Shown one piece after another: positions 42,026-56,795 of a stretch of 64,000 nt of DNA. The stretch comes from Lysobacter sp. S4-A87. GTDB taxonomy: Bacteria > Pseudomonadota > Gammaproteobacteria > Xanthomonadales > Xanthomonadaceae. Location: assembly GCF_022637455.1 (NCBI RefSeq), contig NZ_CP093341.1, forward strand, positions 2,418,001 through 2,482,000. Reading direction: 5' to 3'. Below the pieces are notes generated by a model. That model was given only the letters and a program-made list of their open reading frames with translations, was not told the DNA's origin and searched no databases. The translations under genes were made by a program, and so were the position numbers. The number at the start of each line of letters is the position of its first letter. Positions within the stretch are counted from its first letter, which is position 1.

Positions 42026-42307
42026 ATGTTGACTCCCCGCCAAGCCCGTTACGCCTTCCTGCCGTTGATGCTGATCGCCATGACGGCGCTGATCGGCCTG
42101 GCCGCGCTCGTGGTCCAGCAGGGCCTGGCCGCGGGCCCGGACGAATTCTGGATGCTGACCTGGGTGCTCGCGTTCACCCTCGTCCTGCCGGCCGCGATGC
42201 TGGTTCTTCCCATCATCAGTGCTGTCCTGCAGCAGGCCACGCGTCGCGAAACCGTCCCGGTGGCGGGAGAGAAAATCCCGCATTCGGGACATTGGAGCCG
42301 GATGTGA
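42026..42307 (+). CDS. DUF2798-like small membrane protein
   Basis: A 93-residue protein with two transmembrane helices (about 9-31 and 43-68), fitting the DUF2798 family of unknown function. The N-terminal RQARYAFLPLMLIAMTAL and the second helix LVLPAAMLVLPIIS are typical. The tail is short and polar. It is the first gene of the efflux operon, and its stop overlaps the GTG start of the SDR gene (GTGA). Whether it takes part in efflux or in sensing is not known. Confidence 0.8.
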   Translation: MLTPRQARYAFLPLMLIAMTALIGLAALVVQQGLAAGPDEFWMLTWVLAFTLVLPAAMLVLPIISAVLQQATRRETVPVAGEKIPHSGHWSRM

Positions 42308-43302
42308 AATCCCCCGTCGCCCGTCCCGCCCAGCAGGCATCGGCCCAGAAGGCGTCGGTTGCCAGGACGCCCGTCGTCGTCCTGGGAGCCACGGGCGGAG
42401 TCGGCCGCGGCGTGGTCGAGGCCGCGCTCGCGGCCGGCCGGCCGGTGATCGCGGTCGCCCGCGACAAGTCCGGCCTGCAATGCCTGAAGTCGCACCACCC
42501 CAAGGCCGACCTGAGCGTGGTTGCCGGTTCGATCAGCAGTGACGCCGACGGCGAGCGCCTGGCCAAGGCGCTGGGCAAGCTCGGCCGGCCGATCGGCGGA
42601 GTAATCGCGGCGGTCTCGGGCAGTTCCGGCCGCGGCCGCCTGCTCGACCATCCCGCTGCCTACCTGCGCCAGCGCCTCGACGAGGACCTGCTGCCGCACC
42701 TGGCGGCGGCACGGCACCTGCTGCCGCTGCTGGCACAGGGCAACCGTGGTGGCACCTATGTGCTGATTGGCGGGCCGGGCGCGGAACAGCCATGGGCCGG
42801 CTATGGCCATCGCTCCATCGCCACTGCGGCGCTGCGCATGCTCGCGCGCGTGCTGCATGAAGAGGCGCGGAGCATGGGTGTGCGCGTGCAGCTGCTGTCG
42901 ATCGACAGCCCGGTCAGCACCGAACTCAATCGCGAGCACGCCTGCCCGCAATGGCCCAGCGCGATTGCCGTCGGCCAGCGCGCATTGGCCCTTGTCGAAC
43001 CGATTGGTACCGCTACCGCGGCGCAGGCGGTGGTCCGTTACGCCGACGTCGTACCCAACGACAGCGTCGATGTCGATTCCGTCGACGCTGGTTCGATTAC
43101 CTCTCAGGTAACGGACGAATACGAAGCGCAAGCCCAAGCTGACGCTCAAACCGCAACCGAAGTCACATCGGGCCCTGACGCACTGCTGCCATCACGCTGT
43201 CTGCAGGACGCGCGCACGCTGCTCAGGAACCTGCTTTCACCCAGTAACGAAACCAATAACAACAACCCGCCGTTTTCGAACCAGGAACCTTCCTCGCCAT
43301 GA
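42304..43302 (+). CDS. Degenerate short-chain dehydrogenase/reductase (SmeU1-like) with unusual C-terminal tail
   Basis: A 332-residue protein with the SDR glycine-rich cofactor motif VLGATGGVGRG (about residues 26-36). The active site looks degenerate: the place of the usual YxxxK holds YGHRS, so the lysine is missing, and no clear catalytic serine precedes it. The last 85 or so residues, from about VVPNDSVD on, are low in complexity, rich in Asp, Ala, Gln and Asn, and use codons unlike those of the neighbours (ATT, TCT, GTA, ACA, AGG, AGT). The GTG start at 42304 overlaps the previous stop. The next gene overlaps its stop by 4 bases. The position corresponds to smeU1 in the SmeU1VWU2X operon; a redox role is inference. 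Confidence 0.82.
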   Translation: MKSPVARPAQQASAQKASVARTPVVVLGATGGVGRGVVEAALAAGRPVIAVARDKSGLQCLKSHHPKADLSVVAGSISSDADGERLAKALGKLGRPIGGVIAAVSGSSGRGRLLDHPAAYLRQRLDEDLLPHLAAARHLLPLLAQGNRGGTYVLIGGPGAEQPWAGYGHRSIATAALRMLARVLHEEARSMGVRVQLLSIDSPVSTELNREHACPQWPSAIAVGQRALALVEPIGTATAAQAVVRYADVVPNDSVDVDSVDAGSITSQVTDEYEAQAQADAQTATEVTSGPDALLPSRCLQDARTLLRNLLSPSNETNNNNPPFSNQEPSSP

Positions 43303-44492
43303 GCCCCCGCAAAGCATTGGCCCGCTCCACCTCCGGAGTACCCGTCCTCGCCCTTGCGGCGAGCCTTCTGTTTGCTGCGGTCATCACCGCCTGCAGCAGC
43401 CAGGCCGAGCCCGGCGCGGGCATGCCGCCGCCGCCGGAAGTCAGCGTTGCCCAGGTGCTGAGCAAGCAGGTCAGCGAGTGGGACGACTTCACCGGTCGCG
43501 TCACCGCGATCGAAACGGTCGAACTGCGTCCGCGCGTCTCCGGTTACGTCGAGCGCGTGGCCTACCAGGAAGGCCAGGAAGTGAAGAAGGGCGACCTGCT
43601 GTTCGTCATCGACCAGCGCCGCTACAAGGCCCAGCTGGACCAGGCCCAGGCCGACCTCGAGCGCGCCCGCGCCGAGGCCCGTCTCGCCCAGACCCAGGAC
43701 GTGCGTGCCCAGACCCTGGTCGAGGCGAAGGCGATCTCGCGCGAAGAGTTCGAGACCCGTCGTGCCGCCACCACCCAGGGCAACGCCGCGGTGCGTGCAG
43801 CCGAAGCGGCCGTCGCCAACGCCCAGCTCGACCTGCAGTTCACCCAGGTGCGTTCGCCGATCAACGGCCGCGCCGGTCGCGCCGCGGTCACCGAGGGCAA
43901 CCTCGCCCAAGCCGATTCGACGCTGATGACCACGCTGGTCTCGCAGGACCCGGTGTTCGTCTACTTCGAAGCCGACGAGCAGAGCTTCCTGCGCTACCAG
44001 GCGCTGGCCCGCGACGGCAAGCGTGCGCAGTCGCAGAACCCGGTTCGCGTCGGCCTGGCCAACGAGCAGGGCTACCCGCATGAAGGCACGGTCGACTTCA
44101 CCGACAACCAGGTCGATGCAGCCACCGGCACCATCCGCGCCCGCGCCGTGTTGCGCAACCCGGACCGCATCTTCACCCCGGGCCTGTTCGCGCGCGTGCA
44201 GCTGGAAGGCAGCAGCAGCGTCAAGGCGATGCTGATCGACGAGAAGGCCGTGCTGACCGACCAGGACCGCAAGTACGTCTACGTGCTCGGCCCGAAGAAC
44301 GCCGCCACCCGCAAGGATGTGCAGCTCGGCCGCATCGTCGACGGCCTGCGCGTCGTCAACGCGGGCCTGGCACCGACCGACAAGGTGATCGTGCACGGCG
44401 TGCAGAAGGTGTTCTTCCCGGGCATGCCGGTGTCACCGAAGCAGATCGCGATGGGCGCGGCTGCTCCCGAGATGAAAGTCGCGATGAAGTAA
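43299..44492 (+). CDS. RND efflux membrane-fusion lipoprotein (MexE/SmeV-like)
   Basis: A 397-residue periplasmic adaptor with a lipoprotein signal (lipobox VITAC, Cys32). The HlyD-type domain begins with VELRPRVSGYVERVAYQEGQ, followed by the alpha-helical hairpin (about 105-170) and the second half of the lipoyl domain QVRSPINGRAGRAAVTEGN. It bridges the RND pump and the outer-membrane channel. It overlaps the SDR stop by 4 bases and is separated from the pump gene by 113 bases that contain three hairpins. The family resemblance is to MexE/SmeV-type adaptors. Confidence 0.93.
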   Translation: MSPRKALARSTSGVPVLALAASLLFAAVITACSSQAEPGAGMPPPPEVSVAQVLSKQVSEWDDFTGRVTAIETVELRPRVSGYVERVAYQEGQEVKKGDLLFVIDQRRYKAQLDQAQADLERARAEARLAQTQDVRAQTLVEAKAISREEFETRRAATTQGNAAVRAAEAAVANAQLDLQFTQVRSPINGRAGRAAVTEGNLAQADSTLMTTLVSQDPVFVYFEADEQSFLRYQALARDGKRAQSQNPVRVGLANEQGYPHEGTVDFTDNQVDAATGTIRARAVLRNPDRIFTPGLFARVQLEGSSSVKAMLIDEKAVLTDQDRKYVYVLGPKNAATRKDVQLGRIVDGLRVVNAGLAPTDKVIVHGVQKVFFPGMPVSPKQIAMGAAAPEMKVAMK

Positions 44493-44500
44493 TCGAGTGC

Positions 44501-44592
44501 CCCTCCCCTGCCTGCAGGGGAGGGCGGAAAAAGCAGTCACCGTTTGGCGACGCCCCCGGCGTCGCCCAGGACTTTGCGGCCTGAAGGCCGCA
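44501..44592. repeat. Three perfect hairpins between the adaptor and pump genes
   Basis: Three stem-loops with no mismatch follow each other in the 113-base gap: CCCTCCCCTG/CAGGGGAGGG (44501-44524, 4-base loop), GGCGACGCC/GGCGTCGCC (44546-44566, 3-base loop) and TGCGGCCT/AGGCCGCA (44575-44592, 2-base loop). After the first stem comes GCGGAAAAAG and no T-run, so it is not a classical terminator. The last hairpin ends 13 bases before the pump ATG. They may attenuate transcription or set mRNA stability inside the operon. Confidence 0.75.
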
Positions 44593-44605
44593 TCAGGAAC
44601 CCCTC

Positions 44606-47600
44606 ATGGACTTTTCAAAGTTCTTCATCGACAGACCGATCTTCGCCGCCGTGCTGTCGATCGTGATCTTCGCCGCCGGCCTGATCGCCATACCCATCCT
44701 GCCGATCAGCGAGTACCCGGAAGTGGTGCCGCCTTCGGTGGTGGTGCGCACGGTCTACCCGGGCGCCAACCCGAAGGTGATCGCCGAAACCGTGGCCACG
44801 CCGCTTGAAGAAGCGATCAACGGCGTCGAGGACATGATGTACATCAAGTCGGTCGCCGGTTCCGACGGCGTGCTGCAGATGACCGTCACGTTCCGTCCCG
44901 GCACCGATGCCGACGACGCGGCCGTGCGCGTGCAGAACCGCGTCGCGCAATCGCTCGCGCGCCTGCCCGAGGACGTTCGCCGGCAGGGCGTGACCACGCA
45001 GAAGCAGTCGCCGACGTTCCTGATGGTCGTGCACCTGACGTCGCCTGACGGCAAGTACGACACGCTGTACCTGCGCAACTACGCCCGCCTGCACGTCAAG
45101 GACGCGCTCGCGCGCATCCAGGGCGTCGGCGACGCGCAGATCTTCGGCGGTGGCGACTACGCCATGCGCGCCTGGCTCGACCCGGACAAGATCGCCTCGC
45201 GCGGCCTCACCGCTGGCGACGTGGTGCGGGCGATGCGCGAGCAGAACGTGCAGGTCTCGGCCGGCCAGCTCGGCGCCGAGCCGATGCCGAGCAGCGACTT
45301 CCTGACCCTGATCAACGCCCAGGGCCGCCTGCGCTCGGTCGAGGAGTTCGGCCAGATCGTGCTCAAGAGTGGCGCCGACGGCGAGATCGTCCGCCTGTCC
45401 GACGTCGCCCGCCTGGAACTGGGCGCCGGCGACTACACGCTGCGTTCGCAGCTCGACGGCAAGAGCGCGGTCGGCATCGGCATCTTCCAGGCGCCGGGCG
45501 CGAACGCGCTGGAGATCCAGGAGAAGGTGATCTCGTCGATGGACGAGATGTCCAAGCGCTTCCCGGCCGGCGTCAAGTACGAGGCCGTGTACGACACCAC
45601 CATCTTCGTGCGCGATTCGATCAAGGCCGTGGTGACCACGCTGCTGGAAGCGATCGCACTGGTGGTGCTGGTGGTGATCCTGTTCCTGCAGACCTGGCGC
45701 GCTTCGATCATTCCGCTGATCGCGGTGCCGGTGTCGGTGGTGGGCACGTTTGCCGCGCTGTACCTGCTCGGATTCTCGATCAACACCCTGAGCCTGTTCG
45801 GCCTGGTGCTGGCGATCGGCATCGTGGTGGACGACGCGATCGTGGTCGTGGAGAACGTCGAGCGCAACATCGAGGAAGGCCTGTCGCCGATGGATGCGGC
45901 GCACCAGGCGATGAAGGAAGTGTCCGGGCCGATCGTCGCGATCGCGCTGGTGCTGTGCGCGGTGTTCGTGCCGATGGCGTTCCTGTCGGGCGTGACCGGG
46001 CAGTTCTACAAGCAGTTCGCGGTGACCATCGCCATCTCGACGGTGATCTCGGCGATCAACTCGCTGACGTTGTCGCCGGCCCTGGCCGCGCGCCTGCTCA
46101 AGCCGCACGGCGCACCGAAGGACGCACCGTCGCGCCTGATCGACCGCGCGTTTGGCTGGGTATTCCGTCCGTTCAACCGCTTCTTCAACTCCAGCTCCAA
46201 CAAGTACCAGGGTGCCGTTTCCCGCACGCTGGGCCGTCGCGGCGCGGTGTTCGCGGTGTACGCGGTGCTGCTGGTCGCCACTGGCCTGATGTTCAAGATC
46301 GTGCCGGCCGGCTTCATTCCGATCCAGGACAAGCTGTACCTGATCGCCGGCGTGAAGCTGCCTGAGGGCTCGTCGATCGCCCGTACCGATGCGCTGCTGA
46401 AGAAGGTCAGCGACATCGCCATGAACACCGACGGCGTGGCGCATTCGATCGCGTTCCCGGGCCTGAACGCCCTGCAGTTCACCAACACGCCCAACACCGG
46501 CGTGGCGTTCTTCCCGCTCAAGCCGTTCAGCGAGCGCAACGGACGCACTGCCGAGCAGATCAACGCCGAGATCAACCAGAAGATCGCCGGGCTGCAGGAA
46601 GGCTTCACCTTCTCGTTCATGCCGCCGCCGATCCTGGGCCTGGGCAATGGTTCGGGCTACCAGATGTTCATCGAGGACCGTGGCAACCTCGGCTACGGCG
46701 CGCTGCAGAACGCGGTGAACTCGTTCCAGGGCGCGGTGTCGCAGACGCCGGGCATGGGCTTCCCTATCAGCAGTTACCAGGCCAACGTGCCGCAGCTCGA
46801 CGCCGAGGTCGATCGCGTCAAGGCCAAGGCACAGGGCGTGCCGCTGACGGAGCTGTTCGACACGCTGCAGACCTACCTGGGTTCGGCGTACGTCAACGAC
46901 TTCAACCAGTTCGGCCGTACCTGGCAGGTGATCGCCCAGGCGGACGGTTCCTACCGCGACAGCGTCGAGGACATCGCCAACCTGCGTACCCGCAATGACC
47001 GCGGCGAGATGGTGCCGATCGGCTCGATGGTGACGATCAAGCAGACCTACGGCCCCGACCCGGTGCTGCGCTACAACGGTTATCCGGCGGCCGACCTGGC
47101 AGGCGAAGCCGATCCGCGCATGCTGTCGTCGGCGCAGGCCATGGGCCAGCTCGAGGAAATCGCCGCCAAGGTGCTGCCCAACGGCATGAGCCTGGAGTGG
47201 ACCGACCTGAGCTTCCAGCAGGCCACCCAGGGCAATGCCGCGCTGGTAGTGTTCCCGCTCGCGATCCTGCTCGCCTTCCTGGTGCTGGCGGCGCTGTACG
47301 AAAGCTGGACCCTGCCGCTGGCGGTGATCCTGATCGTGCCGATGTGCATGCTCTCGGCCCTGGCCGGCGTGTGGCTCACCGGTGGCGACAACAACGTGTT
47401 CGTGCAGGTGGGCCTGGTCGTGCTGATGGGCCTGGCGTGCAAGAACGCGATCCTGATCGTCGAGTTCGCCCGTGAACTTGAGATGCAGGGCAAGAGCATC
47501 GTCGAAGCCGCCCTGGAAGCCTGCCGCCTGCGTCTGCGCCCGATCGTGATGACCTCGATCGCCTTCATCGCCGGCACCGTGCCGCTGGTGCTGTCGCATG

Positions 47601-47776
47601 GCGCCGGTGCCGAGGTCCGCTCGGCCACGGGCATCACCGTGTTCGCCGGCATGCTCGGCGTGACCCTGTTCGGCCTGTTCCTGACTCCGGTGTTCTATGT
47701 CGCCCTGCGCAAGATGGTGAGCAAGACGCCGAAGTGGGTCAGCGAGCAGAGCTCGATGGGGAAGGCCCATGCGTAA
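44606..47776 (+). CDS. RND multidrug efflux pump (MexF/SmeW-like, HAE1 family)
   Basis: A 1056-residue inner-membrane proton antiporter with twelve predicted helices and two large periplasmic loops. The N-terminal FSKFFIDRPIFAAVLSIVIF and the proton-relay aspartates in GIVVDDAIVVVENVERN (helix 4, about residues 405-420) are intact. The closest-looking relatives are MexF, OqxB and SmeW. It takes drugs from periplasm and membrane to the outer-membrane channel. The OMF gene overlaps its stop by 8 bases, and no second SDR (U2) lies between as in SmeU1VWU2X. Confidence 0.95.
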   Translation: MDFSKFFIDRPIFAAVLSIVIFAAGLIAIPILPISEYPEVVPPSVVVRTVYPGANPKVIAETVATPLEEAINGVEDMMYIKSVAGSDGVLQMTVTFRPGTDADDAAVRVQNRVAQSLARLPEDVRRQGVTTQKQSPTFLMVVHLTSPDGKYDTLYLRNYARLHVKDALARIQGVGDAQIFGGGDYAMRAWLDPDKIASRGLTAGDVVRAMREQNVQVSAGQLGAEPMPSSDFLTLINAQGRLRSVEEFGQIVLKSGADGEIVRLSDVARLELGAGDYTLRSQLDGKSAVGIGIFQAPGANALEIQEKVISSMDEMSKRFPAGVKYEAVYDTTIFVRDSIKAVVTTLLEAIALVVLVVILFLQTWRASIIPLIAVPVSVVGTFAALYLLGFSINTLSLFGLVLAIGIVVDDAIVVVENVERNIEEGLSPMDAAHQAMKEVSGPIVAIALVLCAVFVPMAFLSGVTGQFYKQFAVTIAISTVISAINSLTLSPALAARLLKPHGAPKDAPSRLIDRAFGWVFRPFNRFFNSSSNKYQGAVSRTLGRRGAVFAVYAVLLVATGLMFKIVPAGFIPIQDKLYLIAGVKLPEGSSIARTDALLKKVSDIAMNTDGVAHSIAFPGLNALQFTNTPNTGVAFFPLKPFSERNGRTAEQINAEINQKIAGLQEGFTFSFMPPPILGLGNGSGYQMFIEDRGNLGYGALQNAVNSFQGAVSQTPGMGFPISSYQANVPQLDAEVDRVKAKAQGVPLTELFDTLQTYLGSAYVNDFNQFGRTWQVIAQADGSYRDSVEDIANLRTRNDRGEMVPIGSMVTIKQTYGPDPVLRYNGYPAADLAGEADPRMLSSAQAMGQLEEIAAKVLPNGMSLEWTDLSFQQATQGNAALVVFPLAILLAFLVLAALYESWTLPLAVILIVPMCMLSALAGVWLTGGDNNVFVQVGLVVLMGLACKNAILIVEFARELEMQGKSIVEAALEACRLRLRPIVMTSIAFIAGTVPLVLSHGAGAEVRSATGITVFAGMLGVTLFGLFLTPVFYVALRKMVSKTPKWVSEQSSMGKAHA

Positions 47777-49346
47777 GACGCCGATGAATGCACCGAACAG
47801 CCAGGCACTGAATCGCAACGAGGATTCCATCGTGCAGATACCGCAACGACTGAAGGTCGCCTCGGTGGCGAAAGTATTCGCGCCGTCGCTGCTGGCGCTC
47901 GCGCTGGCCGCGTGCGCGGTCGGGCCGGACTACGTTCGCCCTGACATGCCGAAGCCGGCCACCTTCGCCCGAGACGAAGGCGCACCCGCCACGGCCACCG
48001 CTTCGCCCGACGGCAGCAATGCCGCCGCGGCGGAGACGGCGACGCCGCAGGCCAACGCCGAGTTCTGGACCAGCTTCAACGACCCGCTGCTGACGCGGCT
48101 GGTCGAGGAATCGCTGGTCGCCAACCACGACCTGCGCATCGCCCTGGCCAGCTACGACCGTGCCAACGCATTGCTGCGCAACGCCAAGCTCGACCGCTTC
48201 CCGACCGTGACCGCCAGCGCCACGGGAACGGACTCGCGCTCGAGCGCGGACCAGGCACCGGGCGTCGGCCGCAACGATCGCGACGGCGAGAGCTACAACG
48301 TGCAGGCCGACGCCAGCTGGGAACTCGACCTGTTCGGTCGCGTCCGCCGCAACGTCGAGTCGCAGCGCGCTGAAGCATGGGCGACGGCTTCCGACCTGGA
48401 CGCCTTGCAGGTCGCCATCGTCGGCGAAGTGGCCCGCACCTATGTCGAACTGCGCGGCCTGCAGGAGCGGCTGCGCGTGGCCCGCGACAACTCCGAGAAC
48501 CAGCGCGAGACCCTGCGCCTGGTGCAGGCCCGCTTCGATGCCGGCCGCGGTACCGAGTTCGATACCTCGCGTGCCCGCGCCCAGCTCGAAGCGACCCTGT
48601 CGCGCGTTCCCAACCTGGAAGCGCAGGTCGCGGTGAACATGCATCGACTCGGCGTGCTCACCGGGCAGACGCCCGAAGCGCTGATCGGCGACCTGACGCC
48701 GCAGCAAGCGTTGCCGACACTGCCGGCGCGGCTCGACCCCGGTACCCCGGGCGAACTGCTGCGCAACCGTCCCGACGTGATCGCCGCCGAGCATCGCCTG
48801 CATTCCGCCACCGCCAGGATTGGCGTGGCCACGGCCGACCTGTTCCCGCGCTTCACGCTGTTCGGTTTGATCGGCAGCCAGGCAATCGACAGCAGCGCGC
48901 TGTTCGAGCGTGACAGCGAGACCCGCCTGGTCGGGTTGGGCATCGACTGGTCGTTCCTCGACATCGGCCGGGTGCGTGCGCGCATCGCCGCAGCCGATGC
49001 CGACGCGGCCGGCGACCTTGCCCGCTACGAGCAGGCCGTGCTGCTGGCGCTGGAAGACACCGAGAACGCGCTGGTGCGCTACGCCCGGGCCCGCGTCGAG
49101 GACCAGCACCTGGAGCAGGCCGCGATCGACAGCGCGACCGCGGCACGCCTGGCGCGCGTCCGCTACGAGGCCGGTGCGGCCGACCTGTTCGAGGTGCTCG
49201 ATGCCGAGCGCACGCAGCTGGTCGCGCAGGAGGCCTTCGCCGACGGCCGTACCCGCAGCGTCAGCAACGCGGTCGCGCTGTACAAGGCGCTGGCCGGCGG
49301 TTGGCCGACCCGCGTGCCGCTGCGCGAGGACGTAGCCCAGCGCTGA
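47769..49346 (+). CDS. NodT-family outer-membrane efflux lipoprotein (OprN/SmeX-like)
   Basis: A 525-residue outer-membrane factor with a lipobox LALAAC (Cys49 when counted from the ATG at 47769) followed by the family AVGPDYVRPD. Two repeated OEP domains follow, with SWELDLFGRVRRNVESQ and LSFLDIGRVRARIAA-like segments. A GTG at 47832 (codon 22, VQIPQRLKVASV) would give a normal-length signal sequence and is an attractive alternative start; another ATG is at 47784. It completes the tripartite pump. A strong intrinsic terminator stands 113 bases after the stop. Confidence 0.93.
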   Translation: MRKTPMNAPNSQALNRNEDSIVQIPQRLKVASVAKVFAPSLLALALAACAVGPDYVRPDMPKPATFARDEGAPATATASPDGSNAAAAETATPQANAEFWTSFNDPLLTRLVEESLVANHDLRIALASYDRANALLRNAKLDRFPTVTASATGTDSRSSADQAPGVGRNDRDGESYNVQADASWELDLFGRVRRNVESQRAEAWATASDLDALQVAIVGEVARTYVELRGLQERLRVARDNSENQRETLRLVQARFDAGRGTEFDTSRARAQLEATLSRVPNLEAQVAVNMHRLGVLTGQTPEALIGDLTPQQALPTLPARLDPGTPGELLRNRPDVIAAEHRLHSATARIGVATADLFPRFTLFGLIGSQAIDSSALFERDSETRLVGLGIDWSFLDIGRVRARIAAADADAAGDLARYEQAVLLALEDTENALVRYARARVEDQHLEQAAIDSATAARLARVRYEAGAADLFEVLDAERTQLVAQEAFADGRTRSVSNAVALYKALAGGWPTRVPLREDVAQR

Positions 49347-49458
49347 CACCCTTCCCCCATCCAAACCGACGGCCGGTGGCGGCACGCTTTCCCCCTCCCT
49401 CGGGCGTGTCGCCATCGGTTGCTCGGCGCGGTCAATCAAGGCCTCGCAGCCTTCTTCA

Positions 49459-49494
49459 CGCCGCAGGGCCTCATCCCGCCTGCGGCGTTTTTTT
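49459..49494 (+). terminator. Intrinsic terminator after the efflux operon
   Basis: CGCCGCAGG (49459-49467) pairs perfectly with CCTGCGGCG (49479-49487) around an 11-base loop, and seven T follow at 49488-49494. This is the clearest rho-independent terminator of the window. It lies 54 bases before the folE start. Confidence 0.92.
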
Positions 49495-49547
49495 ATCCTC
49501 TCCGCCCCGGTGGAGTAGCATTTGCGTCCCCCAAAGGAGCCCGCGTC

Positions 49548-50138
49548 ATGGCCGACAACGACAAGCCGTCCCGCGAACAGGCCGAAGCGGCCGTGCGCAC
49601 CCTGCTGCGCTGGGCCGGCGACGACCCGGCCCGCGAAGGCCTGCTCGACACGCCCAAGCGCGTGGCCAAGGCATACACGGACTGGTTCAGCGGCTATGCC
49701 GAGGACCCGGCCGATTACCTCAAGCGCACCTTCGAGGAAGTCGAGGGCTATGACGAGATGATCGTGCTGCGCGACATCGAGTTCGAGAGCCATTGCGAAC
49801 ACCACATGGCACCGATCATCGGCAAGGCGCACGTCGGCTACCTGCCGGACGGCAAGGTCGTCGGCATCAGCAAGCTCGCGCGCGTGGTCGAGACCTACGC
49901 GCGACGCTTGCAGGTGCAGGAGAAGATGACCGCGCAGATCGCGCAGGTGATCCAGGATGTGCTGCAGCCGCGCGGTGTCGGTGTGGTGATCGAAGGCGCG
50001 CACGAGTGCATGACCACGCGCGGAGTGCACAAGCGCGGCGTGAGCATGATCACGTCGAAGATGCTGGGCAGCTTCCGCGAGGATGCGCGGACCCGTGCGG
50101 AGTTCCTGCAGTTCATCGATGTCGGGCCGGGGCGGTAA
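49548..50138 (+). CDS. folE: GTP cyclohydrolase I
   Basis: A 196-residue enzyme that converts GTP to 7,8-dihydroneopterin triphosphate, the first step of folate and tetrahydropterin synthesis. The zinc ligands are Cys83 and His86 in [10 protein letters not shown] and Cys154 in [10 protein letters not shown]. The substrate segment [12 protein letters not shown] is present as well. The ATG at 49548 has the ribosome-binding site AAAGGAG (49533-49539). The gene starts just after an intrinsic terminator, so it has its own promoter. Its pterin product line also feeds phenylalanine hydroxylase, encoded elsewhere in this window. Confidence 0.97.
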   Translation: MADNDKPSREQAEAAVRTLLRWAGDDPAREGLLDTPKRVAKAYTDWFSGYAEDPADYLKRTFEEVEGYDEMIVLRDIEFESHCEHHMAPIIGKAHVGYLPDGKVVGISKLARVVETYARRLQVQEKMTAQIAQVIQDVLQPRGVGVVIEGAHECMTTRGVHKRGVSMITSKMLGSFREDARTRAEFLQFIDVGPGR

Positions 50139-50295
50139 CCGGCCGTACACTGCGTTGCCGTTGGTTCAGCCGACGAGCGAGCGCGATCGCGCCCTGATTC
50201 GGCCGCATTAAGCAAATCATGGCCGTTTCTTCGCACATCGTTTGCGAACGCTTTGGCAGGATCCAGGTTCACGTCAACGGATCCTGGAGATGCCC

Positions 50296-50790
50296 ATGAG
50301 CGAGCCATCCGCGCGGAACACGTTGAAAGTGGTGTGCAGCATCGCGGCGGCATTCGCCGCCGGTGCGCTGGCGATGTACCTGATGGACCCCAACACCGGG
50401 CGCCGGCGTCGTGCCTTGATCCGCGACCGCAGTGCATCGCTAGGCAGCGATGCCGGACATTACGTGCGTGGCAAGGCCAGGCGCGCCGCCCATCGCCTCA
50501 AGGGCGTTGCCGCGCGCGGGCGCTCCAGCCTGTCGTCCGAGCTACTCGACGACGACCGCCTGCACGATCGCATCCGCGCCCGACTGGGTCGCGTGGTGGG
50601 TCATCCGCGCGACGTCGAGGTGCACGTGCACGATGGATGGGTGCAGCTCAAGGGCGCCGTGGCCGAGGAGGAGTTCGAGGATCTCCTGCGCGAGGTCTCG
50701 GCGATGCGCGGCGTACGAAATCTGGAAAGCTTGCTGCGCACCAATTCCTCGCCAGGGCAGCCGGAAGGGCCGCGACTGGGGCCGCACTGA
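50296..50790 (+). CDS. BON-domain protein with N-terminal membrane helix
   Basis: A 164-residue protein. One helix at about 11-31 (VVCSIAAAFAAGALAMYLMDP) is followed by a basic YtxH-like segment (TGRRRRALIRDR, then RGKARRAAHRLKG). Residues 85-150 form a BON domain (LHDRIRARLGRVVGHP, VEVHVHDGWVQLKGAVAEEE, then MRGVRNLESLL), a module that binds phospholipids or envelope components. The start at 50296 fits the GGAG at 50286-50289 better than the ATG six bases upstream. It is a single gene, convergent with gltD; its function is unknown. Confidence 0.85.
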   Translation: MSEPSARNTLKVVCSIAAAFAAGALAMYLMDPNTGRRRRALIRDRSASLGSDAGHYVRGKARRAAHRLKGVAARGRSSLSSELLDDDRLHDRIRARLGRVVGHPRDVEVHVHDGWVQLKGAVAEEEFEDLLREVSAMRGVRNLESLLRTNSSPGQPEGPRLGPH

Positions 50791-50801
50791 ACACGCCGCT
50801 T

Positions 50802-50826
50802 GTGTGCCGCAACACCTGCGGCACAC
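50802..50826. terminator. Hairpin between convergent BON gene and gltD
   Basis: GTGTGCCGC (50802-50810) and GCGGCACAC (50818-50826) form a perfect 9-base stem around a 7-base loop, between the stops of two convergent genes. There is no T-run; a bidirectional terminator is likely. Confidence 0.7.
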
Positions 50827-50832
50827 CTTCCG

Positions 50833-56795
<5,963 letters not shown>

